DNA of 64,000 bases from Dyella sp. GSA-30 (GCF_027924605.1 NZ_AP027042.1:5371524-5435523); one strand, 5' to 3'. Positions 27,795 to 37,989 are shown, numbered from the stretch's first letter. Numbers and translations: made by a program. Notes: generated by a model from the letters alone, not told the origin.

Positions 27795-29912
27795 ATGCGT
27801 CAAACACTTTCCAGAAGCGCGCTTCTGGTCGCCATCTTGTTCGCGCTCGCCCACCCGGCGCACGCCGCCGAAGGTATGGCCGCCGATACGACACAGACCA
27901 AAGCCGCGCAAAAAACGGGCACGCAAGCCAAGGACAGCGTGGCCCTGGACGCGATCAATGTGGTCTATTCGACGACCAAGACCGTCACACCGACGGTGGA
28001 GATACCCCAATCGGTCAGCACGGTTACGCCCGATCGCATGCACACCTACGGCATACAGGGCCTGGATGAAGCGGTGCGCTACATGGCCGGCGCCGTGGGC
28101 GGCAGCTACGGCGCGGATCCGCGCAGCGACTGGATCCTGATTCGTGGCTATGACCCTGCCCGCTTTCTCGATGGTCTCGCCCTGGCCAATGGCGACTGGA
28201 CCGGCGATTCGCGCATCGAGCCTTACGGCCTGGAACGTGTCGAGGTCAACAAGGGCCCGTCGTCAGCCATGTATGGGCAGCTGCCGCCCGGCGGCATGAT
28301 CGACATGACCAGCAAGCGTCCGAGCCTGGAGGCACCGCACGAAATCGAAGCCACCCTGGGCAGCTTCGGTCAGAAGCAGCTCGCCGGCGATACCGGCGGC
28401 CAGCTCGACAGCGATGGTCATTGGCTTTACCGCGTGGTCGGCCTGGCGCGCAAAGGCGATTCGAATCTCAATCACTCGCAGGACGATCGCTATTACTTTG
28501 CGCCCAGTCTCACCTGGAAGCCTGACGACGACACGTCGCTGACGATCCTCGCGCGCTACCAGCGCAGCCTTTCCAATGGCGTGGGCGGCTTCTTGCCGTC
28601 GCAGGGTACGCTCTATCCCAATCCGAACGGCCGCATTCCGCGCGACGTGAATCCGGGCGAGCCAGGTTACGACCACTACCACAAGACCGATATGTCGATC
28701 GGTTACGAATTCACTCATCGCTTCGACGATGTCTGGTCGGTACGTCAGGACCTGCGCATACAGAACGCCAAGGTCGATCATCGCTCGATCGGCGCCCTTG
28801 GCCTGGAAGCCGACCTGCGTACGCTCGACCGCTACAACTTTCCGCTGATCGACCAGGCACATGTGTTCGCCGTCGACAACCAGGCCGAAGCACGCTTCAA
28901 CACCGGCGACGTGCAGCACACCGTGCTGATGGGCGTGGATTATCTGCACAGCCGCAACGACTACCGTTCGGGCTTTGGCAGCGCGCCTTCGATCGACATT
29001 TTCGATCCGGTCTACGGCGCACCGTTGCCGGCCACGCCCTTTACCACGCACACGGATAACCTCCTCAAGCAACTGGGTGCGTACGTGCAGGACCAGATCA
29101 CCCTGGGCAAGTGGGGCATCGTCGCCAGCGGCCGGCACGACTGGGTCACCAACGACGTCAAGGACGATATCGCCGGTAGCGCGCGCACGCAGAAAGACAA
29201 CGCCTTCTCCGGCCGCCTGGGACTCAACTACACCACCGACATCGGCCTGGTGCCGTATCTGGCGTATTCGCATTCCTTCAAGACGACGGTAGGCACCACC
29301 TTCGCCGGCGAAGCATTCAAGCCGACCACCGGCGATCAGTACGAAGGTGGCGTGAAATACCAGACACCCGACGGCCGCTCGCTGATCACCGCGGCGGTCT
29401 ACCAATTGACGCAGAAGAACGCGTTGACGGTCGACCCGAATCATCTGTTCTTCTCGCTGCAGCAAGGTCAGACGCGTACGCGCGGGGCGGAGCTGGAAGC
29501 GAATGTCGCCGTCACCGACAACTTCGCCATGACCGCCGCCTACGCGTACACCGACGCCAAGGTCACGCGGGCCAACGATGCCACCTTGGACAAGCAGGTC
29601 GCACTCGTACCCAAGCGACAGGCATCGATCTCGGCGGACTACTCGCTGCATGAAGGCGCACTCGCCGGTCTGGGCTTCGGCGGCGGCGTGCGATACATCG
29701 GCGAACACTATGGCGATGCGAACAACCTGTTCCGTACCGGCGGCTATGTGCTGTACGACGCCAACGCCCACTACGACGTTGAAAACTGGCGCTTCCAGGT
29801 AACGGCTGCCAATCTCTTCGACCGCACCTACATCACAGCTTGCAACAGTGCAGCATGGTGCTACTACGGCTATCCCCGCGAAGTCACCGTGTCAGCGCGT
29901 TATCGCTGGTAA
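27795..29912 (+). CDS. TonB-dependent siderophore receptor
   Basis: 705 residues. The signal peptide ends ...AHPAHAAE. The plug domain (about 60-165) includes IPQSVSTVTPDRM and LIRGYD, with the siderophore-class motif RIEPYGLERVEVNKGP; the 22-strand barrel ends in an aromatic residue (VSARYRW). The C-terminal CNSAAWCYYGYPRE is typical of FhuA/ferrichrome-hydroxamate-type receptors. It imports Fe3+-siderophore using TonB energy. The Fur-like box upstream supports iron control. No siderophore synthesis or ABC genes are adjacent; the next gene is unrelated. Confidence 0.93.
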   Translation: MRQTLSRSALLVAILFALAHPAHAAEGMAADTTQTKAAQKTGTQAKDSVALDAINVVYSTTKTVTPTVEIPQSVSTVTPDRMHTYGIQGLDEAVRYMAGAVGGSYGADPRSDWILIRGYDPARFLDGLALANGDWTGDSRIEPYGLERVEVNKGPSSAMYGQLPPGGMIDMTSKRPSLEAPHEIEATLGSFGQKQLAGDTGGQLDSDGHWLYRVVGLARKGDSNLNHSQDDRYYFAPSLTWKPDDDTSLTILARYQRSLSNGVGGFLPSQGTLYPNPNGRIPRDVNPGEPGYDHYHKTDMSIGYEFTHRFDDVWSVRQDLRIQNAKVDHRSIGALGLEADLRTLDRYNFPLIDQAHVFAVDNQAEARFNTGDVQHTVLMGVDYLHSRNDYRSGFGSAPSIDIFDPVYGAPLPATPFTTHTDNLLKQLGAYVQDQITLGKWGIVASGRHDWVTNDVKDDIAGSARTQKDNAFSGRLGLNYTTDIGLVPYLAYSHSFKTTVGTTFAGEAFKPTTGDQYEGGVKYQTPDGRSLITAAVYQLTQKNALTVDPNHLFFSLQQGQTRTRGAELEANVAVTDNFAMTAAYAYTDAKVTRANDATLDKQVALVPKRQASISADYSLHEGALAGLGFGGGVRYIGEHYGDANNLFRTGGYVLYDANAHYDVENWRFQVTAANLFDRTYITACNSAAWCYYGYPREVTVSARYRW

Positions 29913-29930
29913 GCCGTCACACCCGCCTCG

Positions 29931-29959
29931 CAAGGCTGGCGAAGGATTCGCCAGCCTTG
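29931..29959 (+). terminator. Hairpin after the siderophore receptor
   Basis: A 12-base stem CAAGGCTGGCGA / TCGCCAGCCTTG with a 5-base loop starts 18 bases after the stop codon. It lacks a clear T-run, so it could be a weak terminator or an mRNA-stabilising hairpin. Confidence 0.6.
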
Positions 29960-30104
29960 AATGGAAATTTGAGGCCAACGACAGCTAATCGGCCTCCATC
30001 AACGCTCTCGTTCACAAAACACTTGCCGCCGATCTCCGTGCTCTAAGTCTTCTCTAAGCTGCGCTTCCTAGATTGGAAGCGGAGCAAAAGAGTGAACCGA
30101 AGGC

Positions 30105-32249
30105 ATGAAGTTTCAACCCATCGACGGCAACGCGCTGGCGACACGATTCCGGCCACTCGCATGGTTTGCCGCGGCATTTCTCATCATCGAATCCGTTGTC
30201 CGGCTCGCCCTGGCCGTCAAAGCCGGAGCTAATGTCTCCAGCCTTGGAGTTTCGCTGGTCTACATCTTTGCCACCGGGTTCTTGTACGACATAGTGACGT
30301 TCGTTTATTTCGCGTGGCCCTTGTTGATCTACCTGTGGGTCGTGCCAACCCGCACAGGTCGCCATAAGGGATGGCATCGGTGGTTGCTCTATGTCGCGTC
30401 ACTCCTCGTCTGCCTGCTATTGATAGCCGCAGGGCTGCATTTCATCTACGGCATACCGCACCGGTCGCTATGGCCTTTAACGGTATTGTTTTTCTATTTT
30501 CTACCACTGTGTGCTTTCAACTACGCATCAAAGACCGGACAACGACTGCTTTACATGCTTGCCGCACTGTTGCTTTTCACCATGTTGCTGATCGGCACGG
30601 CGGAATGGCTTTTTTGGGACGAGTTCGGCACCCGCTTCAACTTCATCGCCGTCGACTATCTTGTCTACACACACGCAGTGCTTGAAAACATTCGCGAGTC
30701 CTACCCGCTGGGTCGTTGGATGTCGCTGATACTCCTGGTCACCCTTACGGTAGTAGCACTCACCCGTCGCGGTCTTTACACGCTTGACGATCGCTCACAT
30801 TTCGCCGGTCGCTCGCTTGTGGCCGCAGCCTGGTTAGTGCTTACCGTGCTGGGCACAGGCCTGGTCAACGCGCAAATGAAAGACCGCCATACCAATCCCT
30901 ATGTCAACGCATTGGCAGGCAACGGCATCTATCAATTTTTCGCCGCGCTTCGAGCCAATCGACTCGACTATCCGGGCTTCTATGCCACGCTTCCCGATGA
31001 CAAGGCATTTGCGATTGTCCACGACATGCTGCAAACACCGGACGCCACCTATTTGAGCGCCGACCCGAGCGATATCACCCGGGCCATTCGTGCTGACGGA
31101 GCGGAGCGGCATCTCAACGTCGTGCTGATCAGCGTCGAAAGCCTGTCCGGCGAGTACCTCGCACATTTTGGCAACAGAGACGGGCTTACGCCCCATATCG
31201 ACGCGTTGGCTGACCAAGGTCTGTTCTTCACGCAGCTCTATGCCAACGGCACGCGCACAGTGCGAGGGCTTGAAGCCTTGTCGTTATCCGTCCCGCCCAC
31301 GCCAGGCGATTCGCTGCTTCGCCAGCAGAACAATCGGGGCTTGTTTTCGCTCGCCAACATATTCAATGCACGCGGTTATCAATCGGACTTCGTCTATGGC
31401 GGCTACGGCTATTTCGACAACATGAACGATTTTTTCTCGCATAACGGCTACAACGCCATCGACCGCGACGCGGTACCCAAGGGCATGCCTATCCATAGCG
31501 AGAACGTCTGGGGTATCGCTGACGAGGACCTCTACACGCTTGCCATGGCGCGGATGGATGCCTCTAAGGCGCAGGGCAAGCCATTTTTTCTGCATATCAT
31601 GACTACATCCAACCATCGCCCCTATACCTTTCCCGAGGGGAGGATCGATGGTGCACAAGGTGATCGACCCAGCGCCGTCAAGTACACCGACTGGGCGATC
31701 GGCGACTTTATTCGACGTATGCGCAAGAAGCCTTATTTTGATGACACGGTATTTGTCATCAGTGCCGATCACTGCGCCAATAGTGCCGGCAAGAGCGCGA
31801 TACCCGTCAACATGTATCACATCCCACTGATCATCTACGCACCAAAGTATCTGCCACCCCAGCACATCGACCGCATGATGGCGCAGATCGACATCCCTCC
31901 CACGATCCTGGGACTGCTGCATTTCAGCTACCGCAGCCGCTTCTTTGGCTACGACATCATGAGGCTCGCGCCCGGCAAGGAGCGCGCCTTCCCCGCCACC
32001 TATCAAAAGCTAGGCTTTCTGCAAAGCAATAGCCTGACTATCCTGTCGCCGAAGCAGCGCATCGAGCAGGTATCGCCCAACTTTCAGACCGGAGACACCA
32101 CGCCGCTGCCAAACGCAGATGCACTGGCCATCGACCAGGCGATTGCGTCCTATCAGGTAGCAGCGGAACTGTTTAAGAAAGGCCGAATGAAATGGCGGCG
32201 CGAAGATGACACGCCGGTCCAGCCGGAAGGGTCATTGGCCAGGCCTTAG
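30105..32249 (+). CDS. LtaS-like membrane sulfatase-fold phosphotransferase
   Basis: 714 residues. About five membrane spans (first 230 residues) precede a periplasmic alkaline-phosphatase-fold domain. The metal/catalytic set is visible: Glu in VVLISVESLSGEY (about 345), the Thr nucleophile in YANGTRTVRGLEAL (about 381) and Asp-His in FVISADHC (about 554). Relatives transfer phosphoglycerol or phosphoethanolamine to envelope polymers (LtaS, OpgB, EptA-like). Gram-negative context and the convergent PAP2 phosphatase suggest membrane-derived phosphoglycerol or lipid-headgroup chemistry. AAGG precedes the ATG. Confidence 0.85.
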   Translation: MKFQPIDGNALATRFRPLAWFAAAFLIIESVVRLALAVKAGANVSSLGVSLVYIFATGFLYDIVTFVYFAWPLLIYLWVVPTRTGRHKGWHRWLLYVASLLVCLLLIAAGLHFIYGIPHRSLWPLTVLFFYFLPLCAFNYASKTGQRLLYMLAALLLFTMLLIGTAEWLFWDEFGTRFNFIAVDYLVYTHAVLENIRESYPLGRWMSLILLVTLTVVALTRRGLYTLDDRSHFAGRSLVAAAWLVLTVLGTGLVNAQMKDRHTNPYVNALAGNGIYQFFAALRANRLDYPGFYATLPDDKAFAIVHDMLQTPDATYLSADPSDITRAIRADGAERHLNVVLISVESLSGEYLAHFGNRDGLTPHIDALADQGLFFTQLYANGTRTVRGLEALSLSVPPTPGDSLLRQQNNRGLFSLANIFNARGYQSDFVYGGYGYFDNMNDFFSHNGYNAIDRDAVPKGMPIHSENVWGIADEDLYTLAMARMDASKAQGKPFFLHIMTTSNHRPYTFPEGRIDGAQGDRPSAVKYTDWAIGDFIRRMRKKPYFDDTVFVISADHCANSAGKSAIPVNMYHIPLIIYAPKYLPPQHIDRMMAQIDIPPTILGLLHFSYRSRFFGYDIMRLAPGKERAFPATYQKLGFLQSNSLTILSPKQRIEQVSPNFQTGDTTPLPNADALAIDQAIASYQVAAELFKKGRMKWRREDDTPVQPEGSLARP

Positions 32250-32263
32250 CCCGGAATCGTCAT

Positions 32264-32887
32264 TCAATCGAAATGGTGCACAAAACCTACCTGAAACCCA
32301 CCAGGCAACATGCTGATGATCCAGGGCGACTGACGCTTGCTGGCCCAGATACCGATGCCCGCACCGATGGCGGCACCCACCAATACATCGCTCTGCCAGT
32401 GGCCGCGGGTCTTGACGCGTGCTACCGCATCGTAAGCAGGCAGCAACGCCAGTAAATACACTGCAGGATGGTCATGCCCGTACGTGACCATAAATGGCGT
32501 CACGGCAGCGGATATCGCCGCAACCTCTCCACTTGGGAAACTTTGTGCGCCAAGGCCTTTGAAAAAGCGATTTGGGTCGTTGGTCTGCGACGGTCGCTCC
32601 CGCTGGAACGTCCACTTGAGCACCTGGGTGCTGGCGGCGGTAAGTGCCATTGAATCAACCGAGCGCCAGAACGTGTCGCCGAGTTGATCGTTATCGCCCA
32701 ACCAGATGGCACCTGCGCCGACAGTCAAAATCGAGCCGTACATCAAGACTTGCTGGTTGCTGCGCTTCCAGATGCCGCTGTTGTCGTAATGAACGGTGTG
32801 GTCAATACCAAAAGGCCCGCCACCCGCCAGCACCTGTGCAGGGAAAGCCATGGCAACAGCGAACGCAACAACGAGCAGGACGCGCAT
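32264..32887 (-). CDS. PAP2-family membrane phosphatase with variant motif
   Basis: 207 residues with a signal-like N-terminus. Acid-phosphatase motifs: Lys91...Arg98-Pro (KWTFQRERP), Ser-Phe-Pro-Ser-Gly then Glu121 where most members have His (SFPSGE), and Arg156 ... His162 ... Asp166 (RVKTRGHWQSD). The Glu form of the second motif is uncommon, although similar PSGE proteins occur in related bacteria. A lipid phosphate or undecaprenyl pyrophosphate-type substrate is plausible. It ends 14 bases from the LtaS-like gene, which it faces. Confidence 0.85.
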   Translation of the reverse strand: MRVLLVVAFAVAMAFPAQVLAGGGPFGIDHTVHYDNSGIWKRSNQQVLMYGSILTVGAGAIWLGDNDQLGDTFWRSVDSMALTAASTQVLKWTFQRERPSQTNDPNRFFKGLGAQSFPSGEVAAISAAVTPFMVTYGHDHPAVYLLALLPAYDAVARVKTRGHWQSDVLVGAAIGAGIGIWASKRQSPWIISMLPGGFQVGFVHHFD

Positions 32888-33109
32888 ATCTGCACCCCGG
32901 CGAGAAACCCGACTGACCACTCATGGCAAGCTACGCCGAATAGCTGACAAACAACTTATAAACCCCTTAGCACGAGCTTAGTAATGATAGAGGCCAAGTA
33001 CGCAGCAAGCGCTCGAACGACGATTGCTCCGCTGTCCGGCAGGCAGCCGCGTCAACCGATCTGGCAACCTTGCTCAACATGGTAGAGATCGGTTCTGCAC
33101 CGTCGTGCG

Positions 33110-34489
33110 CTAAGGAAGACCTTCCACCAGCGCCTTCTTTCCCAGACCGAATGCGTAATACAGCACGGCCAGCACAACAAGCCACAATGGCCCAACGATC
33201 AACGCGACGCGCGTATCCGGAAAATAAGCCATTAACCCGGTAACCAGCACAAGAAATGCCAGTGCGAACCAGGATGCATAAGGGTAGAACGGCATGCGGA
33301 ACTTCAGGCGATCGCGTTCGGCGTCACTCAGACGACGCCGAAATGTCATCTGCGTGATCAGCACGACGACCCAGGTCCAGATGGCGCTGAAGGTCGCGAT
33401 CGAGGTGACCCAGACGAAAACCTTCGCCGGCACCAGGTAGTTCAACAGCACACCAAGCAACAGCGCCACGATGGACACCTGCACCGCCCTGTGTGGAATG
33501 CCTTCGCGTGATGTCACCGCAAACGCCCGCGGTGCCTGCCCTTGCTGGGCCAGGTTGTAGAGCATGCGGCCCGTGCTGTAGATACCGCCATTACAGGACG
33601 AAAGTGCTGCGGTGAGTACCACGAAGTTGATGATGCCTGCGGCGGATTTGATGCCCAGCCGCTCGAAGGTCATGACGAAGGGGCTGCCTTGTGTGCCCAG
33701 TTCGTTCCAGGGATAAAGCGACAGGATCACGAACAGCGCGCCAACGTAGAAGATCACGATGCGCCAGAACACGGAGTTGATCGCATCAGGAATCGATTTG
33801 TCGGGGTTATCCGCTTCGCCGGCCGTGAGGCCGATCATCTCCACGCCGAGATAGGCAAACATCACCATCTGCAGCGCCATCAGCACGCCTTGAGCACCGT
33901 TAGGCATGAAGCCGCCATGTGTCCACAGGTTGCTTATGCCGGTCGCAACGCCGTGATTGCCGAAGCCGAACACGATCATCGCGCCTCCGCCCACGATCAT
34001 CAGCACGATCGTTACCACCTTGATCATGGCGAACCAGAATTCGAACTCGCCATACGCCTTGACCGCGGCCAGATTCACGGCGCCCATCGCCGCCAGTGCG
34101 GCCAGCGCCCAGATCCATTGAGGCACATCGGGAAACCAGACCCCCATGTAGACGCCGACGGCAGTGATTTCCGCCACGCAGGTCACCAGCCACATGAACC
34201 AGTAGTTCCAGCCAGTCAAATAGCCCGGCAAGGGGCCGAGGTAATCCTGGGCATAGCGACTGAAGGAGCCGGCTACCGGGTGGTGCACGGCCATCTCACC
34301 CAACGCGCGCATGATGAAAAAGATCGCCAGGCCGCCCAGCACATAAGAAACGAGGATCGCCGGTCCGGCCAGCTTGATGGCATTGGCCGAACCCAGGAAC
34401 AGCCCCACGCCGATGGTGGATCCCAAGGCCATCAGGCGAATGTGGCGCTCTTTCAGGCCACGCTTCAACGCTTGTTCGTTCGTGTGCAT
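33110..34489 (-). CDS. Amino acid permease of the APC/AAT family
   Basis: 459 residues and twelve membrane segments. TM1 carries the family signature IRLMALGSTIGVGLFLGSA; TM3-8 has the AAT-type GSFSRYAQDYLGP and WNYWFMWLVTCVAEI. It resembles ProY/HutT/CycA-type proton symporters for neutral or aromatic amino acids; the exact substrate is not readable. The start at 34489 (MHTNEQALKRGLK) is preferred over the ATG at 34507. It follows the NRPS-like gene on the same strand after 219 bases. Confidence 0.9.
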   Translation of the reverse strand: MHTNEQALKRGLKERHIRLMALGSTIGVGLFLGSANAIKLAGPAILVSYVLGGLAIFFIMRALGEMAVHHPVAGSFSRYAQDYLGPLPGYLTGWNYWFMWLVTCVAEITAVGVYMGVWFPDVPQWIWALAALAAMGAVNLAAVKAYGEFEFWFAMIKVVTIVLMIVGGGAMIVFGFGNHGVATGISNLWTHGGFMPNGAQGVLMALQMVMFAYLGVEMIGLTAGEADNPDKSIPDAINSVFWRIVIFYVGALFVILSLYPWNELGTQGSPFVMTFERLGIKSAAGIINFVVLTAALSSCNGGIYSTGRMLYNLAQQGQAPRAFAVTSREGIPHRAVQVSIVALLLGVLLNYLVPAKVFVWVTSIATFSAIWTWVVVLITQMTFRRRLSDAERDRLKFRMPFYPYASWFALAFLVLVTGLMAYFPDTRVALIVGPLWLVVLAVLYYAFGLGKKALVEGLP

Positions 34490-34708
34490 ACAGATCCCGG
34501 TACCCATGGCGTGAGGCGTCTGGCGATGAATGTCGAAGTGTGATCGACCCGCCGACCAGCAAGCATAGCGCTTGCCGTGGCGATGTTTGAACCATACCGG
34601 GGGGACGGCTTCAGGCCATGGGGCGGTTGGCTACCGAAAGGCGCCGTATGCGAGCTACCTTCGCCGCAGCGAAGAGAGTGTTCGAGGCGATCTCTTCGCT
34701 GTGGAGTT

Positions 34709-37702
34709 TCAGGCGATAGCCAATCCTATCGAACGATTCAGATATCGCCGCAATTCGCCTTTCTCGAACGCCGGCTCCGTGATGCCGCTACCGCGCAGGA
34801 ATTCGTGGACATTGCTGCAATCCCACTCATACGTATTCTGGTAGAGCTCCACGGTGGACTGCCCGTCATACATGACATCCTTGAACAGACTCAGCAACGG
34901 ATATAAAGGGGCCTGATAGTCCGGTTCCCACTGTGCCCGCCACTGCGCATAAGGAATTCGCCGGAAAGGAAAACCGAAATCGGTTTCTAGCTTGTCGAAG
35001 AAATCCTGCAGCGTAAGATTGTTCTCCCGCGAGTGAATCAGATTGAATTTCTTTCCGAGCGCGGCGGGATTGCGCGAAATATGCGCAATCGCGCGCACCA
35101 TGTAATCCACGGTGGTCAGGCCTTCGCGCAGGTCACGCAACGCCGGCACGGTACCTTGCGTAAGGCAGGTCTTGACCAGCCGCGACCACCACTGGTACTC
35201 GGCGCAAACGCCCGTCTTGCTGTGGAATGTGGCATAGCCAAGCCGGAAGGTCATAAGCGGCAACCCCTTCTTTGCGGCCAGATCGGCAACCTTTTCCATC
35301 ACCCACTTGCTGCGCACATAACCGATGTCGGTGATGACGGCCGGCAGGTTCTGGTCGATATCGTCGCTCTCCAGCATCACGCGCTTACCCGTGTGCAAGT
35401 GGCCCCAGCTATAGACGGAGATCGTCGACAGCAATGCCAGCGGTTTGAGTTTCCCCGCGGCCGCGAATTGAATGATCTCCCTAAGCCCCTGCACGTTGTC
35501 CCTCCTCATGTAGGAATAAGGCTGGATGAAATTCACGGCACTGGCCGAGTGATAGACCATGTCGACCGTGCTGCACAGGTACCGATAGTCCGATGAGGCG
35601 AGGCCGAATTCCGGCTGGGCCAGATCGGCGGCATAGACTCGAATGCGAAGCAGCTCCGCCGGCCTTAGCTGAATATCGTTCTTGCTCAACACCTCTTCCA
35701 GGCGCAATTGCGCATGCTCTTCGCTCTGCGCTCGAATGGGACAATGGATCGCCGCACGAGTGGTAGCGAGCAACTCCTGCAGAAGATGGATGCCGACAAA
35801 TCCGGTAACGCCGGTGAGAAAGACGTGCTTGGGCGCGGCGATCTGGCCTGGTTGACTGGGCTGATCGAACACCACGCCCTCTGGCAGATAGACATCATCC
35901 TGCAAGGCACGAATCGGCTCCGCATCGACAGCAGGGGCCGAAGTTCCCGTTCTGCGTTGCAGCTCGGCGTGCAGCGCGCTGACACTGGGGTGTTCGTAGA
36001 TGTCGCGTATATAAGCCTTGATGCCTAGCTTGTCCGAGATGTCCTTGATCAAGTGAGCCGCAAGCAGCGAATGACCGCCAATCTCGAAGAAACTGTCGTT
36101 TGGACCAAAATCGTCATGCCCGAGCAATTCGCTGAAGATGTCGGCGATGACCGCCTGCCCTCCTTCATAAGCCGCCTTCCTGGCACCCGATACGGGAGCA
36201 AGCTTCATCGCATGGCGTTGCAGCAAGGCCTGCTTGTCGGTTTTTCCGTTCGAGGTGAGAGGAAACTCATCGACCAGGAGGTAACTGGCGGGAAGCATGT
36301 AGTCGGGAAGGACGACCTTTACCCCTTCCTTGATGGCGGCAATCAATGCGTTGTCGTTGTCACCCGTGGATCTATCGACGATCAGGAACGCAACGATCTC
36401 TTTCCTGGAAGGATCACGTGGCGAGGTCGCTCCGACGGCGGCCTTCCTGACTTGCGGCAATAACGAAAGCTGAGCTTCGATCTCGCCAAGTTCGACACGG
36501 TTGCCGCGGATCTTTATCTGTTCGTCGCGCCGACCGAGGAACTGAATGCTGCCGTCGGGCAGGAAACGGGCAAGATCACCGCTGCGATAGAGACGCTTCC
36601 CATCGCGGACGATGAACTTGTCGTCCGTCAATGCGCTGTTGTTCAAATAGCCCCTGGCCAACCCCGGGCCTGCAATGAAGAGCTCGCCAGGATCGCCAGC
36701 CGGGACGTCGGACAGAACGTCATCGAGAATCAGGACCTCCGCGCCGGCAATCGGCAGGCCAATGGAGGACGGCATGCCCCGGCTGGAGCTGACCACGCGG
36801 TTGGCGGTGGCAAAGATGGTGGCCTCGGTGGGACCATAGTAGTCGACAAGCTGATAATCCACGCGATCGGTATCGATGGGATTGAGCTTCTCGCCACCGG
36901 TGAACAAGTAGCTCAGGGTCGTCTGTACCACGGAGGTAGCATTGACGACATCGCGCACCATCACCGTCGGTACGAATGCATGGGTAATGGCATGGCGCGC
37001 ATAGAAATCCGCCAACAATTCGGCATCGATGCGCAAGGCGTCGTCCAGCAGATAGAGCGGCGCACCCGCGCACAAGGCTGACCATATCTCCCACTGAGAT
37101 ATGTCGAAGCCGATTTTCGCCATCAACGTGAGCCGGCTTTGCGACGAGACCGAAAACTCCCGGTTATGCCACGTAACCAGATTGACTAATGAGTGGTGTT
37201 CGATAACCACGCCTTTCGGCATTCCGGTGGTGCCCGACGTGAAAATCACGTAGGCCGCTTGTTCTGGCGCAAGCGCCTCGCGCAGGCGCTCGACCGGTTT
37301 GCCACTCGGCTCGCTGATGGCGCTGCACGCTTCGATGGCAACGCATTCGCACTGCCCTATCGCAGATGACCCCGCAGTAGATAACGCCAGGGAAGCACCC
37401 GTCTGTTCAACGATATAGTGCTGTCTTAGCGCAGGGTAGGTTTCGTCGATCGGCACGTAGGCGGCACCGGTCTTGACGATCCCGAGCAATCCAATGATGA
37501 CCTCCGACGAGCGGCCGGCCAATAGCGGCACAAGATCGCCGGGCTTTACGCCTCTTTGGATCAGGAAATCTGCAACAGCATCGCTGCGCTTGTCGAGTTC
37601 TGCATAGGTCAATATGCGATGGCGATCGATAAGGGCGGGGGCATCAGGGTGCAGGTCGACTTGATGCCGAAAGTGATCGAGCACGGTATTTATCGAGGAC
37701 AT
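34709..37702 (-). CDS. Single-module NRPS-like A-T-R protein (amino/carboxylic acid reductase)
   Basis: 997 residues in three domains. Adenylation (about 1-510): YVIFTSGTTGMPKGV, DYYGPTEATI, YRSGDLARF and the Lys of NGKTD. Carrier (about 525-590): the phosphopantetheine Ser near 543 in IGGHSLLA. Thioester reductase (about 625-997): NADPH motif FLTGVTGFVGIHLL and the catalytic pair in YVRSKWVMEK. There is no condensation domain, so one acid is activated, loaded and released as an aldehyde (or alcohol), as in Lys2 or CAR enzymes. By-eye specificity residues are D-I-W-F-F-G-Y-I-F-K, which I do not recognise. No phosphopantetheinyl transferase or tailoring gene is adjacent. Confidence 0.92.
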   Translation of the reverse strand: MSSINTVLDHFRHQVDLHPDAPALIDRHRILTYAELDKRSDAVADFLIQRGVKPGDLVPLLAGRSSEVIIGLLGIVKTGAAYVPIDETYPALRQHYIVEQTGASLALSTAGSSAIGQCECVAIEACSAISEPSGKPVERLREALAPEQAAYVIFTSGTTGMPKGVVIEHHSLVNLVTWHNREFSVSSQSRLTLMAKIGFDISQWEIWSALCAGAPLYLLDDALRIDAELLADFYARHAITHAFVPTVMVRDVVNATSVVQTTLSYLFTGGEKLNPIDTDRVDYQLVDYYGPTEATIFATANRVVSSSRGMPSSIGLPIAGAEVLILDDVLSDVPAGDPGELFIAGPGLARGYLNNSALTDDKFIVRDGKRLYRSGDLARFLPDGSIQFLGRRDEQIKIRGNRVELGEIEAQLSLLPQVRKAAVGATSPRDPSRKEIVAFLIVDRSTGDNDNALIAAIKEGVKVVLPDYMLPASYLLVDEFPLTSNGKTDKQALLQRHAMKLAPVSGARKAAYEGGQAVIADIFSELLGHDDFGPNDSFFEIGGHSLLAAHLIKDISDKLGIKAYIRDIYEHPSVSALHAELQRRTGTSAPAVDAEPIRALQDDVYLPEGVVFDQPSQPGQIAAPKHVFLTGVTGFVGIHLLQELLATTRAAIHCPIRAQSEEHAQLRLEEVLSKNDIQLRPAELLRIRVYAADLAQPEFGLASSDYRYLCSTVDMVYHSASAVNFIQPYSYMRRDNVQGLREIIQFAAAGKLKPLALLSTISVYSWGHLHTGKRVMLESDDIDQNLPAVITDIGYVRSKWVMEKVADLAAKKGLPLMTFRLGYATFHSKTGVCAEYQWWSRLVKTCLTQGTVPALRDLREGLTTVDYMVRAIAHISRNPAALGKKFNLIHSRENNLTLQDFFDKLETDFGFPFRRIPYAQWRAQWEPDYQAPLYPLLSLFKDVMYDGQSTVELYQNTYEWDCSNVHEFLRGSGITEPAFEKGELRRYLNRSIGLAIA

Positions 37703-37940
37703 GACTGGCCCTCCGTGGGCACACGGATTCCGCGTTGATGGTTAATGAGAAGTTGCTTTTTAAAGCCTATTAAGGCTCTCGTATTACAACCAGGCGTGTT
37801 GTGAGCGACACATCAAAAATAAAGTCGGTCATTATTTCTATTGTGACTTGCACCACGATTGTCAGGCATTAATGTGAGAGCAACTCTCATCGCCGCCCAT
37901 CATTACGCGCCCCTCTTTAGGCACGTCGCAAAAGCGAAAA

Positions 37941-37965
37941 GGGGGAAGGGATAATCCCTTCCCCC
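37941..37965 (-). terminator. Terminator of the PstS-like gene
   Basis: A perfect 11-base stem GGGGGAAGGGA / TCCCTTCCCCC with a 3-base loop lies 24 bases after the stop of the minus-strand gene. On that strand it is followed by TTTTCGCTTTT. Confidence 0.85.
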
Positions 37966-37989
37966 GAGGGCATGACTCGTGTATCTGAA

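Noticed and set aside
28263-29771. 502-codon frame antisense to the siderophore receptor
   Set aside because: Typical high-GC shadow; the plus-strand receptor has clear signal, plug and barrel features.
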